The notes under the pieces are model-generated. The model worked only from the letters and a program-made list of their open reading frames with translations, made no database searches and had not been told where the DNA came from. Of a stretch of 64,000 bases of DNA, positions 11,322-21,590 are shown one piece after another. The stretch spans positions 38,502-102,501 of the forward strand of contig NMRB01001836.1 in NCBI GenBank assembly GCA_002633025.1, written 5' to 3'. Both the position numbers and the translations under genes were made by a program. Position 1 is the first letter of the stretch, and each line of letters starts with the position of its first letter. The stretch is from Notospermus geniculatus (Eukaryota > Nemertea > Pilidiophora > Heteronemertea > Lineidae).

Positions 11322-11642
11322 CATCTTCGATAATCGAAGGCCGATCTGCTCACCACTGCGTTACATCGCACATCACCCTTCGAGAAATAGATCGGTCTCC
11401 GGCGGATCTTGGCATGATGACAACTTTACCGGTCGACCAATCATATTGCACTTTATATCGGGTCTTCGGTTACCGGTACCACTATTTGTACTACCGGTAC
11501 GATTCAAATTTTACAACACCGGATCTGATTGGCCTCCTATTCGAGAGGCAGCGGATTCGCCGCGGACCGGTCAATTTCTCGAAGGGTGATGTGCGGTGTA
11601 ACACAGTGGTGAGCAGAGATCAGCCTTCGATCATCGAAGATG
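11322..11642. mobile_element. long-TIR MITE with 9-bp target duplication (MuDR-like)
   Basis: The 321-bp element has ends CATCTTCGAT and ATCGAAGATG and inverted arms of about 80 bp. It is flanked by perfect 9-bp direct repeats TAGCTACTG (11313-11321 and 11643-11651). Long TIRs with 9-bp duplications are the hallmark of Mutator-type transposition. A relative lies at 57000-57276. Confidence 0.85.
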
Positions 11643-11651
11643 TAGCTACTG

Positions 11652-12260
11652 ACATGACTGATTACCAGACTCATCAACGTACTTTGTCATTGTGTAGAAA
11701 AGTACCATTGTAACCAGGTAACAGCACGGTCTTATCAAGTAAGAACACCACCCCCTATAACCAGGTTGAGAAACGGCACAATGCCGAATGGCGGATAAAA
11801 AGATCAGTCAAATTTTGGTCAAATATCATAAGTTCCAATGTCCACCGTATCTAGGCCTATATATACCTCAGGGGTGTTCTTCTTACTTGATAAGACCGTG
11901 CCCTGATGGAATAGGGCCTATAGCCTTGGCCCTAGGCCTGCCTGAGGCCCTAGCCTAGGTAGGATAGGAGTAGCTCATGAGCTAGGCCTAGGTCATGTAG
12001 GTAAGGTAGGTCAGCAGGTCAGTAGGCATGGTAGGTCAGGATCTTTTTTGTTTCTGGCATCTGGGACAGTTTTTCCTGGGGACATTCTAGCCTATCATTC
12101 TTTCCTTTTCACACCTTATCCTGACCTAGGCCTAGGCCTACTGCACTCTCCATGCTCTCAGAACCCGGGTCTCAGAATTACCGTATTACCTGATTACGTG
12201 AATATTAACAATTATCTGCTGACTGCTCAATTTTGGTACTTTTTTTGTACATCATGTACC
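11652..12260. other. unassigned AGGCCTA-rich DNA
   Basis: Dense in AGGCCTA/TAGGCCT hexamers (11860-12140). No supported gene. Confidence 0.35.
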
Positions 12261-12905
12261 TACATGTAGGGGAAGGTGGGGCATAACGGACCCCTTAACT
12301 TTGGCCCTTTCCTGCTCCTTTGTAAATACACCAACGGTGTCTTAGTTTCCCAGATTCGGGTAGTTCGGGTCCCCTTTCCAAAATAACAACAAACAAAGTT
12401 GCATGTTGATTCTTAATTTACTGAGCTAATTGAGAGTGAAAATTTCTTGAAAAAAAACCGTTTTGCCCCATGATGTGGGTAAAACGGTACACCCCAATGG
12501 GGCAAAATGGACTCAACGTTGAAGCCATTAGAGTATTCTGTCTAATTGAAACTCAGTTATAACGGTTTATTCAACACTTATTATTTGACAAACCTGAATG
12601 TCAGTGTTAATCACACTACTTGCTACATTTTCAAATGAAACCAATACTATTTTTATTTTTCATGAAACCTAATTAGGATTAACCATGGACCATTTTGCCC
12701 TGCGTCCAACTGGGCCATTTTGCCCCACATGCTTTTTTGGATTTGGAACCCCAGGACCTGGAATCCCCCGAAGACGTATTCCCAATGCTGACGTCATAAT
12801 CTACCGAAGGTCTTCCCTCATATTTTATGGCTTAGATATTTGGTATACCGTACCTCATTGCAGACTGAACTGCTCGACTCAAAGCAAGGTACATTGTATC
12901 ACCCG

Positions 12906-14128
12906 GGGGTCCTACTAAATAGCGTCAGCAACAAATTTTAGCGTCAGCAAGCGTCAGCAACTTAAAAGTTGGCATCAGCAAGGTTTTATATGTTCAGGAA
13001 GGCTTTTTGGACACTGAAATAGGCCTAGACTAAAGTTTAAGCGATCATCCAGCAGTAAAATAATGATTTAGAAAAGAAATTTTAAGCATTTCTTCAAAAT
13101 ATTTCTTAGTCCGAACACTGCCTCCTGTTGCTCATTTGCAGAACTGACGGCCGCAACAAGAGTCAGATGAAGCCTATCGCGGGGGGTCTATTTTGATTGG
13201 TCCGTCCATCTCCAGGTCGTGTTTTGAATACATTCAGTGCACGGCAATCGTATCACTTGACAACGCTGCTCTCAGGCATTTTACTTACCGGTACTGTTTC
13301 AACCAGCTACACTCGCAATCACGCTCTCTGTTCACTCTTAAGGCCCGTTTACACATGCAACTTTTCATATGCAACTTCATGCAACTTGTTGCATAAACCT
13401 GATGAGACCAAAAAGTTTCATAAAAGTTGCATGTGTAAACGGGCATGCAACTTGTTGCAACTCGATCACGCTGGATGTTGCATCGATTTTTCTATGTGTA
13501 AACCGTCCTAGGTAGTTTGCAACAAGTTGCAAGTTGCTGCAACTTGCAACTTGGTGCAACCTAGTGTAAACCGCCCTTTAGCCAGACAAACATTAAGAAA
13601 ACCGCAGTTTGTCATCAAAATCACGACAAATATTCCTCTTGAAAAGCCGAATCGGCGAATGCACAGCATCGCCATATCTTACAGTTTGAGGTCACGTGAT
13701 ACGGGAACGACCAATCCGTGATCTGATCATGCTGATGACGTAGAACCAGATTTTGGTTCTTCGTTTACTCATCATCTGACTCTGTATTGCGTCCAGCAGA
13801 TTCTAAAAATAGCAATACGAGTCAGACGTTCGGACTAAATATTTCTCTGAGCGAAACAGTGGCGCCATTCGGGACTGCAGCGGCAACTGTTGAAACTAGA
13901 ACTAGTCTGAAGTAAGGTTTCGTCGGCAATTAAATTTGACCCGAAAAAGCCAAAATAATCCTCAATTTCATTAATTTTCTTCAAAGCAGTGCATTTTTAC
14001 ACCATTGCAACAATATTCTGAGACATAGGGCGCCCTGAGGATGTTATAAAACCTTGCTGACGCCAACTTTAATGTTGCTGACGCTTGCTGACGCTAAAAT
14101 TTGTTGCTGACGCTGTTTAGTAGGACCG
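12906..14128. mobile_element. second-level foldback, about 88-bp arms
   Basis: Left arm GGTCCTACTAAATAGCGTC and following GCGTCAGCAA repeats (12906-12993) are mirrored with few mismatches at 14043-14128. Confidence 0.8.
13342..13577. mobile_element. MITE with TTA target duplication
   Basis: The ends GGCCCGTTTACACATGC and the inverted GTGTAAACCGCCC are flanked by TTA on both sides. The interior repeats the word TTGCAACT/AGTTGCAA in several orientations. A 3-bp TTA duplication is typical of PIF/Harbinger elements. Confidence 0.65.
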
Positions 14129-14577
14129 CCCAAGATCAGAGGGGTGAATTTTTTTCTATTGTATACCAATTCAGTTGTGCTGGACCAGCAGCTTTGAAAT
14201 TTTGTGGAAGTGCCTTGGTCGGTAGACACTTTAATCTAATAGGCCTAAAGTCCCATCAGATTGCATCAACTCCTTCATTGAGATTTTTGAATGTTTCGTT
14301 TTACCCTCAGCAGTACTCAGGGCGGGTCCATTAGGCCTATGCCCCACTTTCCCCTACATGGATATACCACTGTCTGCAGAAATCTTGGCTGGAAACTACC
14401 GTATTTCATGATTTATGGACATCTTAGTTATTGGAAAAGTGCCACTTAACTTAGTAACAACTGGTGTAGTTTGGTGAAAATTTGATGAATTTCGATCGGG
14501 TTTTTTGGTGTTGCAGAACATCCTATATAGGTAGTCGATCGGATATACAGATATAGGTAAACAATGTATTCAATATG

Positions 14578-14853
14578 CTACCTTTGACCAATTCCTCCAT
14601 AACCGTGCGTCCATCTTCGGTTGCCGAAGACAGAGCGTCCGATAGTCTTGTAAGGCGGGGTGTTGTCAGTTTTTGGCCTTGTTTCAATAAACAGTCGTGA
14701 TTTCTTCTTCAAATTACTCAGCAGACCATGTAAGAAAATTTGCAATGCTGCGGACAGGGGCAGATGCAGTATTTCCGGAAAGGGGAGCGTGCACGGGGGG
14801 GGGGGGGGGNCATAGTTTGACGTCTGGTGTGACGGACTGACGCGTGACGCCAC
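14578..14853 (-). other. possible orphan exon, unknown
   Basis: A minus-strand frame of about 90 codons ends at a donor-like CAAAG|GTAGCA (14582-14590). It contains the basic stretch SRLFIETRPKTDNTPPYK. A G-homopolymer and N at 14810 interrupt it. I recognise no family, and chance is a real alternative. Confidence 0.15.
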
Positions 14854-14859
14854 TGAATA

Positions 14860-15770
14860 GATATTTGACTAAAAATCAGGAAAAAATCGGATTAAATTTG
14901 AACGTGCTAGAGCGGTAACGTCGTTTTCACAAAGCGCCCCCTGGTGGCCAAATGGAAAGTCCGATTCGGCCGAAAATCAATAGGTTCGTGGAGGACCCAT
15001 ATATATACCTTTAAACCAAAAATCTGGAAAATGCGATTTAATTTGAACGTGCTAGAGTGGTAACGTCGTCAATGGACAGACAGACGGATGCCAATAGGCC
15101 TACCCCTCGGGCCGCCCGCGGGCCGAGGGGTAAAAATGGCGGCCAATATTGGTCCTACCAAACAGGCCACGACTGCAGCGCGCAGGTTGGTAAGATCAGG
15201 TACCAGTACTAGTCAAGGTCAGCTTGTATTGGTCAACTGACTGATAGCTATTCTTTCCATGTATGAAAGACCCAAGTCCATACAGAAAAAAAACAAGAAT
15301 TTACAAGCACAAGTTTTATTTTAATTAGTACATAAAGCAAGCTGCACGTAAGAGAAAATACCTTTCATTGTACATAATACACATACGGTACATGTACATT
15401 GTACACACTATAACAATAAGGAAGCATCCATTAAGTACGTACGCACTAAATCGCCGATTTTTAGACCCCCTGTACGCACCTTGTACGCACTGGCTCAAAC
15501 CCCCCTCCCCCATGTGCAGGCGTACGCCAAGGGACTACTTTATTACTCAATGAATGACCTATTTTTCACAATTCCGTAAGTGTATAGTGCCATCTATCTC
15601 CTGAAATAAGACATGGCACACGTGGCAACCCGGCACGGGAAACGGCTAACCTCATCGACGAGCTGTTTTTAGGCGATAAAGTCACAAAATACCCATCAAA
15701 CGATTAGGGATAGAGTCAGCTAACGAACTTCACCTGTATTTTGTGCTGATCCAGCCATCCCGTAAGTTTT
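14860..15770. other. repeat-derived DNA with a strong GC palindrome
   Basis: The phrase TTTGAACGTGCTAGAG occurs at 14897 and again at 15041, suggesting a dispersed-repeat internal duplication. A palindrome around CCCCTCGGGCCGCCCGCGGG closes it at 15103-15132. The rest is unassigned. Confidence 0.45.
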
Positions 15771-15775
15771 AAGGT

Positions 15776-16053
15776 GATAAAGTGCTTTTCAGAATGTCCA
15801 GTCATTTTTGCACTCATTTTACCTTGCAATGGAAGATAACCTGACAAACCACAAATGGGCCAGTTAAGTGTGCATGACTGCATGATTATCTTGAATCAGA
15901 GTATAGACCTGAAAAAGGCCCTATTAGAAGTCGGTCAGCCGTTTATTTGCATGGATGCACACGTAACGGGTCAATTTGTGGCTTGTGGTTAGGTTCCATT
16001 GCAAGGTCAAATCAGTGCAAAAATGACTGGCCATTCTGAAAAGCACTTTACAT
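15776..16053. mobile_element. foldback element, about 80-bp arms
   Basis: AAGTGCTTTTCAGAATG (15780 onward) through CCATTGCAAGG-type sequence is mirrored at 15967-16050. The spacer is about 100 bp. Confidence 0.7.
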
Positions 16054-16120
16054 CGTTTATTTCGCAAGTTATCGCTCGGAAACCAAATGTTGCCAGGAGA
16101 GGAACAGAGAAAGTCAGTAA

Positions 16121-16168
16121 AACCAATGAAGACCGCCACCACCTCAATGGTGGCGGTCTTCATTGGTT
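16121..16168. repeat. perfect 21-bp hairpin
   Basis: Arms of 21 bp (16121-16141 and 16148-16168) pair without mismatch around a 6-base loop. Arm core GAAGACCGCCACC. Confidence 0.9.
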
Positions 16169-16180
16169 AAGTATAGTCAT

Positions 16181-16259
16181 TTAGACGGGATTCGAACCGT
16201 CGACCTTCAGAATTGTAATCCACCACGCTCTCCACGCGGCCAACAAGCCAGCTGACAGG
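16181..16259 (-). repeat. tRNA-like SINE remnant
   Basis: Read on the minus strand it has a B-box-like CGGTTCGAATCCCG and a GTGGAGAGCGTGGT A-box region. The ends GTCA and TGAC could pair. The anticodon arm is not regular, so it is a tRNA-derived repeat rather than a working tRNA. Confidence 0.45.
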
Positions 16260-16344
16260 GACATGATTTGTGTTTGTCATAGACGTAGGCCTTCGACTTA
16301 CGTAATAATACTACGAATACGAGAAAATATGGGCAGCCTACCAA

Positions 16345-16976
16345 CAAGTTCGGTGGCCGAATGGGGAAGACGGTACACTCCTTTCGCAGTGTCTTATCAC
16401 TCATACCTATCGTTCATAGACACTGCTTACAATAGCTCGATCCCCGCCGATTTACCACTAGAGGGCGTTTGCGTAACTAACGAAATACATGAAACATTTT
16501 CTGATTGGTTCACTGTCAGCGTCCTTGACAACCACGGCAGACTGGTCACTCGTCGGAAAGCATTTTATATGGGACAGTTGCATTATGACGTAGCACGACT
16601 AGTCTACAACAACAGCAATGGCTGCCCCCCGCCATGTCCAGTATGCAGTGTCACTTCGCACTTTTCAGTGTTTAGCTCGTGCCTTTTTTGTTTTGAAACA
16701 TCGCTAAAGAAGTGGATAACGGCGCTCTATATGTTTATATATGTTTGTGGTGATTGATCTTGTTAAACAGGCCGAAGCTGGGAGCAACGCCGGCGCTGTT
16801 TCCCGCGCTATTTGGCCGTTGACTAGTGCTGCCACCATGCGGTAAATCGGCGGGGATCGGGCTATTGTAAGCAGTGTCTATGAACGATAGGTATGAGTGA
16901 GAAGACACTGCAAAAGGAGTGTAGGAAGACCGTGGAACAAAGATAACAGGGCGTGGGTTCGATTCCCAGCTGGGTC
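16345..16976 (+). repeat. tRNA-like SINE head split by a foldback
   Basis: Removing 16374-16923 and one target duplication restores a head reading GGTGGCCGAATGGGGAAGAC on to CGTGGGTTCGATTCCCAG, with an A-box-like TGGCCGAATGG and a B box. Confidence 0.65.
16374..16923. mobile_element. long-TIR foldback, 550 bp, 9-bp target duplication
   Basis: Terminal TACACTCCTTTCGCAGTGTC is mirrored at the right end. The arms extend about 80 bp, through the CGATCCCCGCCGATTTACC region. The flanks GGAAGACGG (16365-16373) and GGAAGACCG (16924-16932) differ at one base. The 164-codon plus-strand frame inside is non-coding TE sequence. MuDR-like by TIR length and duplication size. Confidence 0.8.
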
Positions 16977-17218
16977 AGATTTTTTTCTACCAAGAAAAGT
17001 GTTCAGCAGGAGCTCACCAGAGGATGTTGACACCTGGACAGTTTGAAGCCAAATACGGTGGCACCCTACTGGCCTCGTGGGGTCTGTCATGTTCTGAGCC
17101 TTCATTTGAGGTGTTCACAGGGCATTTGCAATTCTCTTGCTCGTCGCAAGAGGGCTTTTTGTTCATGCAGTTCAGCTTTAAGGAATGATTCAAGTAATAC
17201 ATGTACTATCAAAGTTGA

Positions 17219-17450
17219 GGAGCCTGATAGCCCAGTGGTTATCACGTCGGCTTAGCAAGCGGCAGGTCCTGGGTTCGAATCCAGCCCGGGCCATATGGGA
17301 TTTCACTCCTGGCTCTACACGTCCGTCGCATGGGACAGTAAGCCGTGGTGGCTTGTACCTGTGCAAGGGCAAGTAAAATACCCCATCCAAGTGAGGAACA
17401 TGAGTAGCTTGTGATGGACATTTTGAAGGACCTGTCCTGTACCGGTATTA
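17219..17450 (+). repeat. SINE-A, nearly full-length
   Basis: tRNA-derived. Its A box is TAGCCCAGTGG and its B box GGTTCGAATCC is perfect, inside GCGGCAGGTCCTGGG. The body includes GACAGTAAG, AAGTAAAATACCCCATCC and GAACATGAGTAGCTTG. This is the best-preserved head in the window and the reference for the other SINE-A copies. Confidence 0.85.
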
Positions 17451-17583
17451 TAAAATCAGCAGGGAGGTTTAGAAATCACAACGAAACATAAACGTTCCTG
17501 ACAACATTATTTTTGTACCAAAAATGCAATATAAAATCTGGTGAATGTGTAGTATGAAAAATAACTTTGTCGTAAAGTTTATA

Positions 17584-18212
17584 CAGTCGAAGCCCGTTAT
17601 AACGATTCAGCTTTTAACGAAAACTTGCTTATAACGCGTGATTTCGCAGTCCCCGTTTTTTCGTAATGTAAACTGCATCAAAAATGCTTGTTTATAACGA
17701 AATTGTTTTAACGAAAATCTGGTTATAATGATAGAATCCCATGTCCCCATATCAAAATTCTAATGCATTTTTATTCGGATATAACGATGCAATGAAACGT
17801 TTGAGGCGTGAAGATTTTGATATGTCTAGCGCAAATGTCGCATCAGTGGGAGTGCAGCCACAAACATCACAGCCACCCTCAAAACTGATGATCTGGGCCC
17901 GGTTGCACGAAACTCACGACAGCGCTATCTTGGTGTTAGCGCTAACTTGATGTTAAATGACGTAAAAGAACAATGGATTTTTACGTCATTTAACATGAAG
18001 ATAACGCTAACACCAAGATAGCGCTGTCGTGAGTTTCGTGCAACCGGGCCCTGGGTTGTATTTAGCAACTTTCTTTACCGGGAACGATCCATGAAAACGG
18101 TCCGGAAACAATTTTATTTTAGAGCTCAAAATCCGGAAATGCAAATAACGAAACTAGGATATAATGAAAAAAAATTCTGGTCCCTGAGATTCATTATAAC
18201 GGGGTTCGACTG
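17584..18212. mobile_element. pogo/Tigger-like MITE with TA target
   Basis: Ends CAGTCGAAGCCCGTTATAAC and the inverted GTTATAACGGGGTTCGACTG are flanked by TA (17582-17583 and 18213-18214). This TIR type and TA target fit the Tc1/mariner/pogo group. Length is 629 bp with no transposase, and it contains the MITE at 17895-18051. Confidence 0.8.
17895..18051. mobile_element. palindromic MITE, GGTTGCACGAAACTC family
   Basis: Arms of about 70 bp starting GGGCCCGGTTGCACGAAACT pair almost completely. A sister copy lies at 22852-23009 and shares the TTAGCGCTAAC and GACGTAAAA motifs. Confidence 0.85.
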
Positions 18213-18256
18213 TATTTATCGTTCGATTTCTAAACCTCTGTAATACTTTGGAAGTT

Positions 18257-18775
18257 TCATACATCAAGACTGAATGTCCGTAATTTATCCAACGCTTCCA
18301 TGAGCTTTTCTTTGTTAGAAATCCGGCCACCCGGCTCTGACGGACGGGCGCACTCAGTCAAAAGTTGTTCTAACTTCCACTCCTTCTCAACTCGTTGGGG
18401 AATGTGATGAAGTAACCCAAATGGACGGTATTTATCAGACGCCATTGGTGAGAGCAAATCGCGACACACGGCGTAATAGTTGAAGTCTGCTTTTACGCGG
18501 CTGCATAGGTCGGCCTCATTGAAACTCAAACACAAAGAGAGTTCCTTGCATTTATCGTATTTACTATATAACGGGACGTCCCAATTGGCAGGTTTTTGCT
18601 CGCGTATCATTTTCTTGTCAACCACGATGATATTCTCACCGTCGATGATTCGGATTTTCCCGTTATCGTCGACGGCGTAGTTGTTCCAGTCGATGTCGGT
18701 GAAATACAGGGCATAGTCCTCCTTGTTGTCCGTGAATAGTTCTGCGATCTTGAAAATTTGATATGCCAAATCAAC
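18257..18775 (-). CDS. DIPK2A: DIPK2 family divergent protein kinase, last coding exon
   Basis: The acceptor CTTTTTCTTTCAG opens the exon at VDLAYQIFKIAEL, and 172 codons run to a TGA at 18257-18259. The order of conserved blocks matches the C-terminal half of vertebrate DIPK2A/DIPK2B (DIA1, C3orf58): a catalytic-loop-like ALYFTDIDWNNYAV, a DFG-like IIDGENIIVVDKKMI, KPANWDV, cysteine-bearing CKELSLCLSF and ADLCSRV, DFNYYAVCRDLLSP, GLLHHIP, and a C-terminal LEQLLTECARP. Family members are secretory-pathway (Golgi/secreted) kinase-like proteins. Activity of this one is not shown. The upstream exons with the glycine-loop half were not found in the window. A nest of transposons starts about 16 bp past the stop, so the 3' UTR is TE-derived. 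A minus-strand AATAAA near 18112-18118 is a candidate poly(A) signal. An invertebrate gene may be ancestral to both vertebrate paralogues, so the symbol denotes family only. Confidence 0.9.
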   Translation of the reverse strand, partial: VDLAYQIFKIAELFTDNKEDYALYFTDIDWNNYAVDDNGKIRIIDGENIIVVDKKMIREQKPANWDVPLYSKYDKCKELSLCLSFNEADLCSRVKADFNYYAVCRDLLSPMASDKYRPFGLLHHIPQRVEKEWKLEQLLTECARPSEPGGRISNKEKLMEALDKLRTFSLDV

Positions 18776-18929
18776 CTGAAAGAAAAAGTCCATGTACAAT
18801 GTTGTGTGAACACATGTGGTCACTTCAGTCAAGACTCAGATAGCACTAGGCTTACATGATCATCTGACACATGAAAGCACTAACTTGATTTCTCATCACT
18901 CATTCAAATTTATTTCTATTTTCATTTTT

Positions 18930-19466
18930 AGCTCACAGCTGGGGTGAGCTATTACGATGGTGCAGCGTCCGTCGTCGTCCGTGTTTGCAGATGGGGGCTT
19001 AGGAGGTTATTTTCATCTTGAATGGGCTCCTAGGTGGTCATTTTCTCTTAGGTGGTTAACCACCTAAGAAAACTTCTGCATTCGGACGACGACACTGCAG
19101 AGAGCTCTAAGGAGGTTGTATTTCTTAAGTGGTTATTGTCCTTATTCCCTAACAAACCACATTGGAGTAGTTAGGAGACATATTTTGACCACCTAACGAC
19201 ATTTTCTTATGTGGTTAACCACATTAGCATATATTAGTGGCTCCGTCCGTCGTCGTCGTCCGTCGTCGTCGTTGTCCGTTAGCAGGGCACGTTTCGTAAC
19301 CGCTGGAGCTATTGATCTGAAACTTGGTACATATATACCCCTAGGTCAGATGACCCACGACACCAAGTTTCGGTCCGATTCGACTCTCAGTTTGGCCACC
19401 AGGTGGCGGAAACCAAAAACACAAAAAGTACAATAACTCCTGAACTAATGACTAGATCATCTTCAA
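18930..19466 (+). repeat. GCTCACC dispersed repeat
   Basis: It has a TTTTTAGCTCAC start, a GTCGTCGTCCG tract at 19247-19279 and then the family body GCAGGGCACGTTTCGTAACC. It ends near a single N at 19467. 18980-19240 holds a diverged stretch with repeated AGGTGGTTA. Confidence 0.75.
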
Positions 19467-20690
19467 NGCAGACGAGTGCAAATTTGTCTCCTGTAGATGC
19501 GGCATAACGTCATTTCAAACATGTTTGATCTGCGTTGGAGGCAAAAAAATCCGTCTCCACCTCTGCCTCCGACCACCGCACACGATGACATTTGCACGTA
19601 GGAGGCAAAAATCTCCATAGTTGGAGGCAAAATTGCACTCGTGTGCGGCAGGTATTACGGTGCTTACAGGTAGACATTGCGTCTTGAAGCAACTCAACGG
19701 ATCTGTCGCAGATAAAAAATCCACCATGCGCACCATTTGACATTTGAGCGATTGAGAGGAACTCCGAGCAACTGGCAGTTACCTCAAACAGCACGCTCAT
19801 GTCGACAGTACGTCTTCCACGCCCTCGGTCCATTCCACTGCCGCTATTTTTTTTTCAGTGTACGTCACGTGATTTTCAATGAAATATCCCCGTTCAAGCA
19901 ACTGATCAGTCGCAAGCAGGCGCAGGTCGACGGATCTGAGTGGAACTGGAGACAAGTAATCCCCGAAAAGTAGAACATGGGCAACTCGAAGCAACTCGCG
20001 GCAACTAGTGGATCCAGCAGTTGCTCGGAGACGCAAGCGCGCTCAGGCCGACAAAATCGGCAACTGATCAGTCACTCTCGAGTTGAGAGATGCATTCGAG
20101 ATCGCACACCGTGTTCCATTAAGACCAAAGGCACAAACAACTGCCAAAAATTTTCTGCTGCTGAGTTGCCCTCATCTTTTCTGCTGCTGAGTTGTCCTCA
20201 TCTGAGTTGCCCTCAACTTGCACAATACTCCAACATGGAGTTTCACCATTTACACAAAACACTAATTTACACAAATGCATCCAACGAGAGCTCCATACGT
20301 GAATTCAAATTAACACATTTCACCGCCCATTGAATTCCCGACGTCATCATCCCAACCTCTTAACACGTCAAACCCAACTCAAAGCAGCTCTAACTAACCC
20401 ATCAAGGAATAAAAAGATGTTATATCCAAGCAACAAGTACTGCTAATTAGCGGCTTAATTACCCTAATTAGTAAAATCTATAAGGGGCTACGAGATCAGA
20501 ATTTCAAGTCGTTTAGGTGACTCATGAGCGTTTTCGCTCGTTCTGTAAGATTTAGGTGCAATTGGTGATAATCCCTCAGCGGTATTTATCCAGTAAACTT
20601 TGACTCAGCGAGAATAAAATGATAGTTATTGCGAGAGTGGGGGTTGAGTGATGAACGAGGGCATGGAAGCTTGTGTAATGATGTCAGGAG
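19467..20690. other. repeat-like DNA without a gene
   Basis: 19480-20100 repeats GGAGGCAAAA, GCAACTGATCAGTCGCA and CGGATCTG words in both orientations, suggesting a degraded foldback. Similar GATCAGTTGCTGCTGG words appear at 56085. 20340-20690 is unassigned. Confidence 0.4.
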
Positions 20691-20703
20691 AGGAAAGGCC
20701 TTG

Positions 20704-21165
20704 ATTAGTGGTTATCACATCCGCTTGGCAAGTGGGAGGTTCCGGGTTCATATCCAGCCCAGGCCATATGGAATTTATCAACCCTGGCTGTTCATGTCCA
20801 TCGCATAGAACAGTTAACTTGTGCTGAATGGGTGAATGTTGTCCAGTCCTGATCCTACACACTGATCCCTAGCCCAAGCCCCTAACACTAACCCCAACCC
20901 TGACCCTCAACCCTTGTCACTGACCCCTACCCTAATCCTAAACATAGTCCTGACCCTAACCGTTAACGCTAACCATCCTAACTCCGTAACCTGGGTACAC
21001 TGGTTTAGACGACATTAACAGTTTGTGCGTAACTTGTGGCATCTTGTACTTTGTGCCTTTGCATCAGCAGGTAGACCGCATCCAAGTACAGAACATGAGC
21101 AGCATGAGACGGCCTCTTCCATATTTACCACGGGGAATGCTTTGGCTTTGTTGATGGAAAATACA
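20704..21165 (+). repeat. SINE-A copy interrupted by a telomere-like insertion
   Basis: Head 20704-20823 and tail 21030-21165 together follow the SINE-A consensus. The break falls inside the GACAGTAAGCTGTGG segment. Confidence 0.75.
20824..21029. repeat. degenerate telomere-like (CCCTAA/CCCTGA) insertion with 9-bp flanking repeat
   Basis: 206 bp, mostly variants of CCCTAACC, CCCTGACC and CCTAATCC (20860-20995). Direct repeats TAACTTGTG flank it (20815-20823 and 21030-21038). Deleting the insert and one repeat gives an uninterrupted SINE-A. Confidence 0.75.
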
Positions 21166-21199
21166 ATCCCTAAGGCCTACATTTACTCATGGTAGTAGT

Positions 21200-21313
21200 G
21201 AGCTTCTGCAAGAGCCCGGTTAGGCTCTACAACGACGTTTATCTATTGTGTGAGTGCACCCAAACAATAGATAAACGTAGTCGTATGGCCTAACCGGGCG
21301 CTTGCAGAAGCTC
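21200..21313. mobile_element. palindromic MITE, CGGTTAGGC family
   Basis: Arms start AGCTTCTGCAAGAGCCCGGT and contain GTTTATCTATTGT. A second copy lies at 57911-58022 with the same ATAGATAAACGT core. Confidence 0.8.
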
Positions 21314-21374
21314 TCTAATGTCTTAGAAATGTCACATACAGGTTTTACTTTTCCATGACAACTGGTGCGGCTGT

Positions 21375-21590
21375 TAACTCTGGTACGACTGGTCTAGGGT
21401 TTGAATCCCAGGCCATATGGGATTAATCATCCCTGGCTCTTCAATCTGTCGCATGGGACAAGAAGTCGTCGTGGTTTGCACCTTGTGCCTTTGCAAGGCC
21501 AAGTAAAAGACCCCATCCAAGTAAGGAACATGAGTAGCTTGAGATGGCCTCTTCCGTACTTACCAGGGCCATTAATCCCAATGGCCTACT
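21375..21590 (+). repeat. SINE-A, head diverged
   Basis: B-box-like GGGTTTGAATCCC, then GGGATTAATCATCCCTGGC and the CCCCATCCAAGTAAGGAAC tail. Confidence 0.75.

Larger units (their letters stand above)
12263..14358. mobile_element. four-level nest of inverted repeats, outer element
   Basis: The outer ends CATGTAGGGGAAGGTGGGGC (12263) and the inverse ending at 14358 bracket 2.1 kb. Inside are a second pair (12906-12993 with 14043-14128), a third pair around TTAGTCCGAAC (13097 and 13828) and a MITE at 13342-13577. No frame of any size is shared with a transposase. Confidence 0.7.
17463..18240. mobile_element. outer foldback in the DIPK2 3' flank
   Basis: GAGGTTTAGAAATC (17465) and its inverse at 18225-18238 bracket the pogo-like element. 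The right end is only about 16 bp beyond the DIPK2 stop codon. Confidence 0.55.

Noticed and set aside
16263-16757. 164-codon plus-strand frame
   Set aside because: It lies across a foldback element with long inverted arms and shows no domain.
17219-17290. tRNA gene
   Set aside because: A and B boxes are good but no acceptor stem closes and the same head is joined to a SINE body many times.
20824-21029. True telomere or chromosome end
   Set aside because: Repeats are degenerate, short and flanked on both sides by the same SINE.
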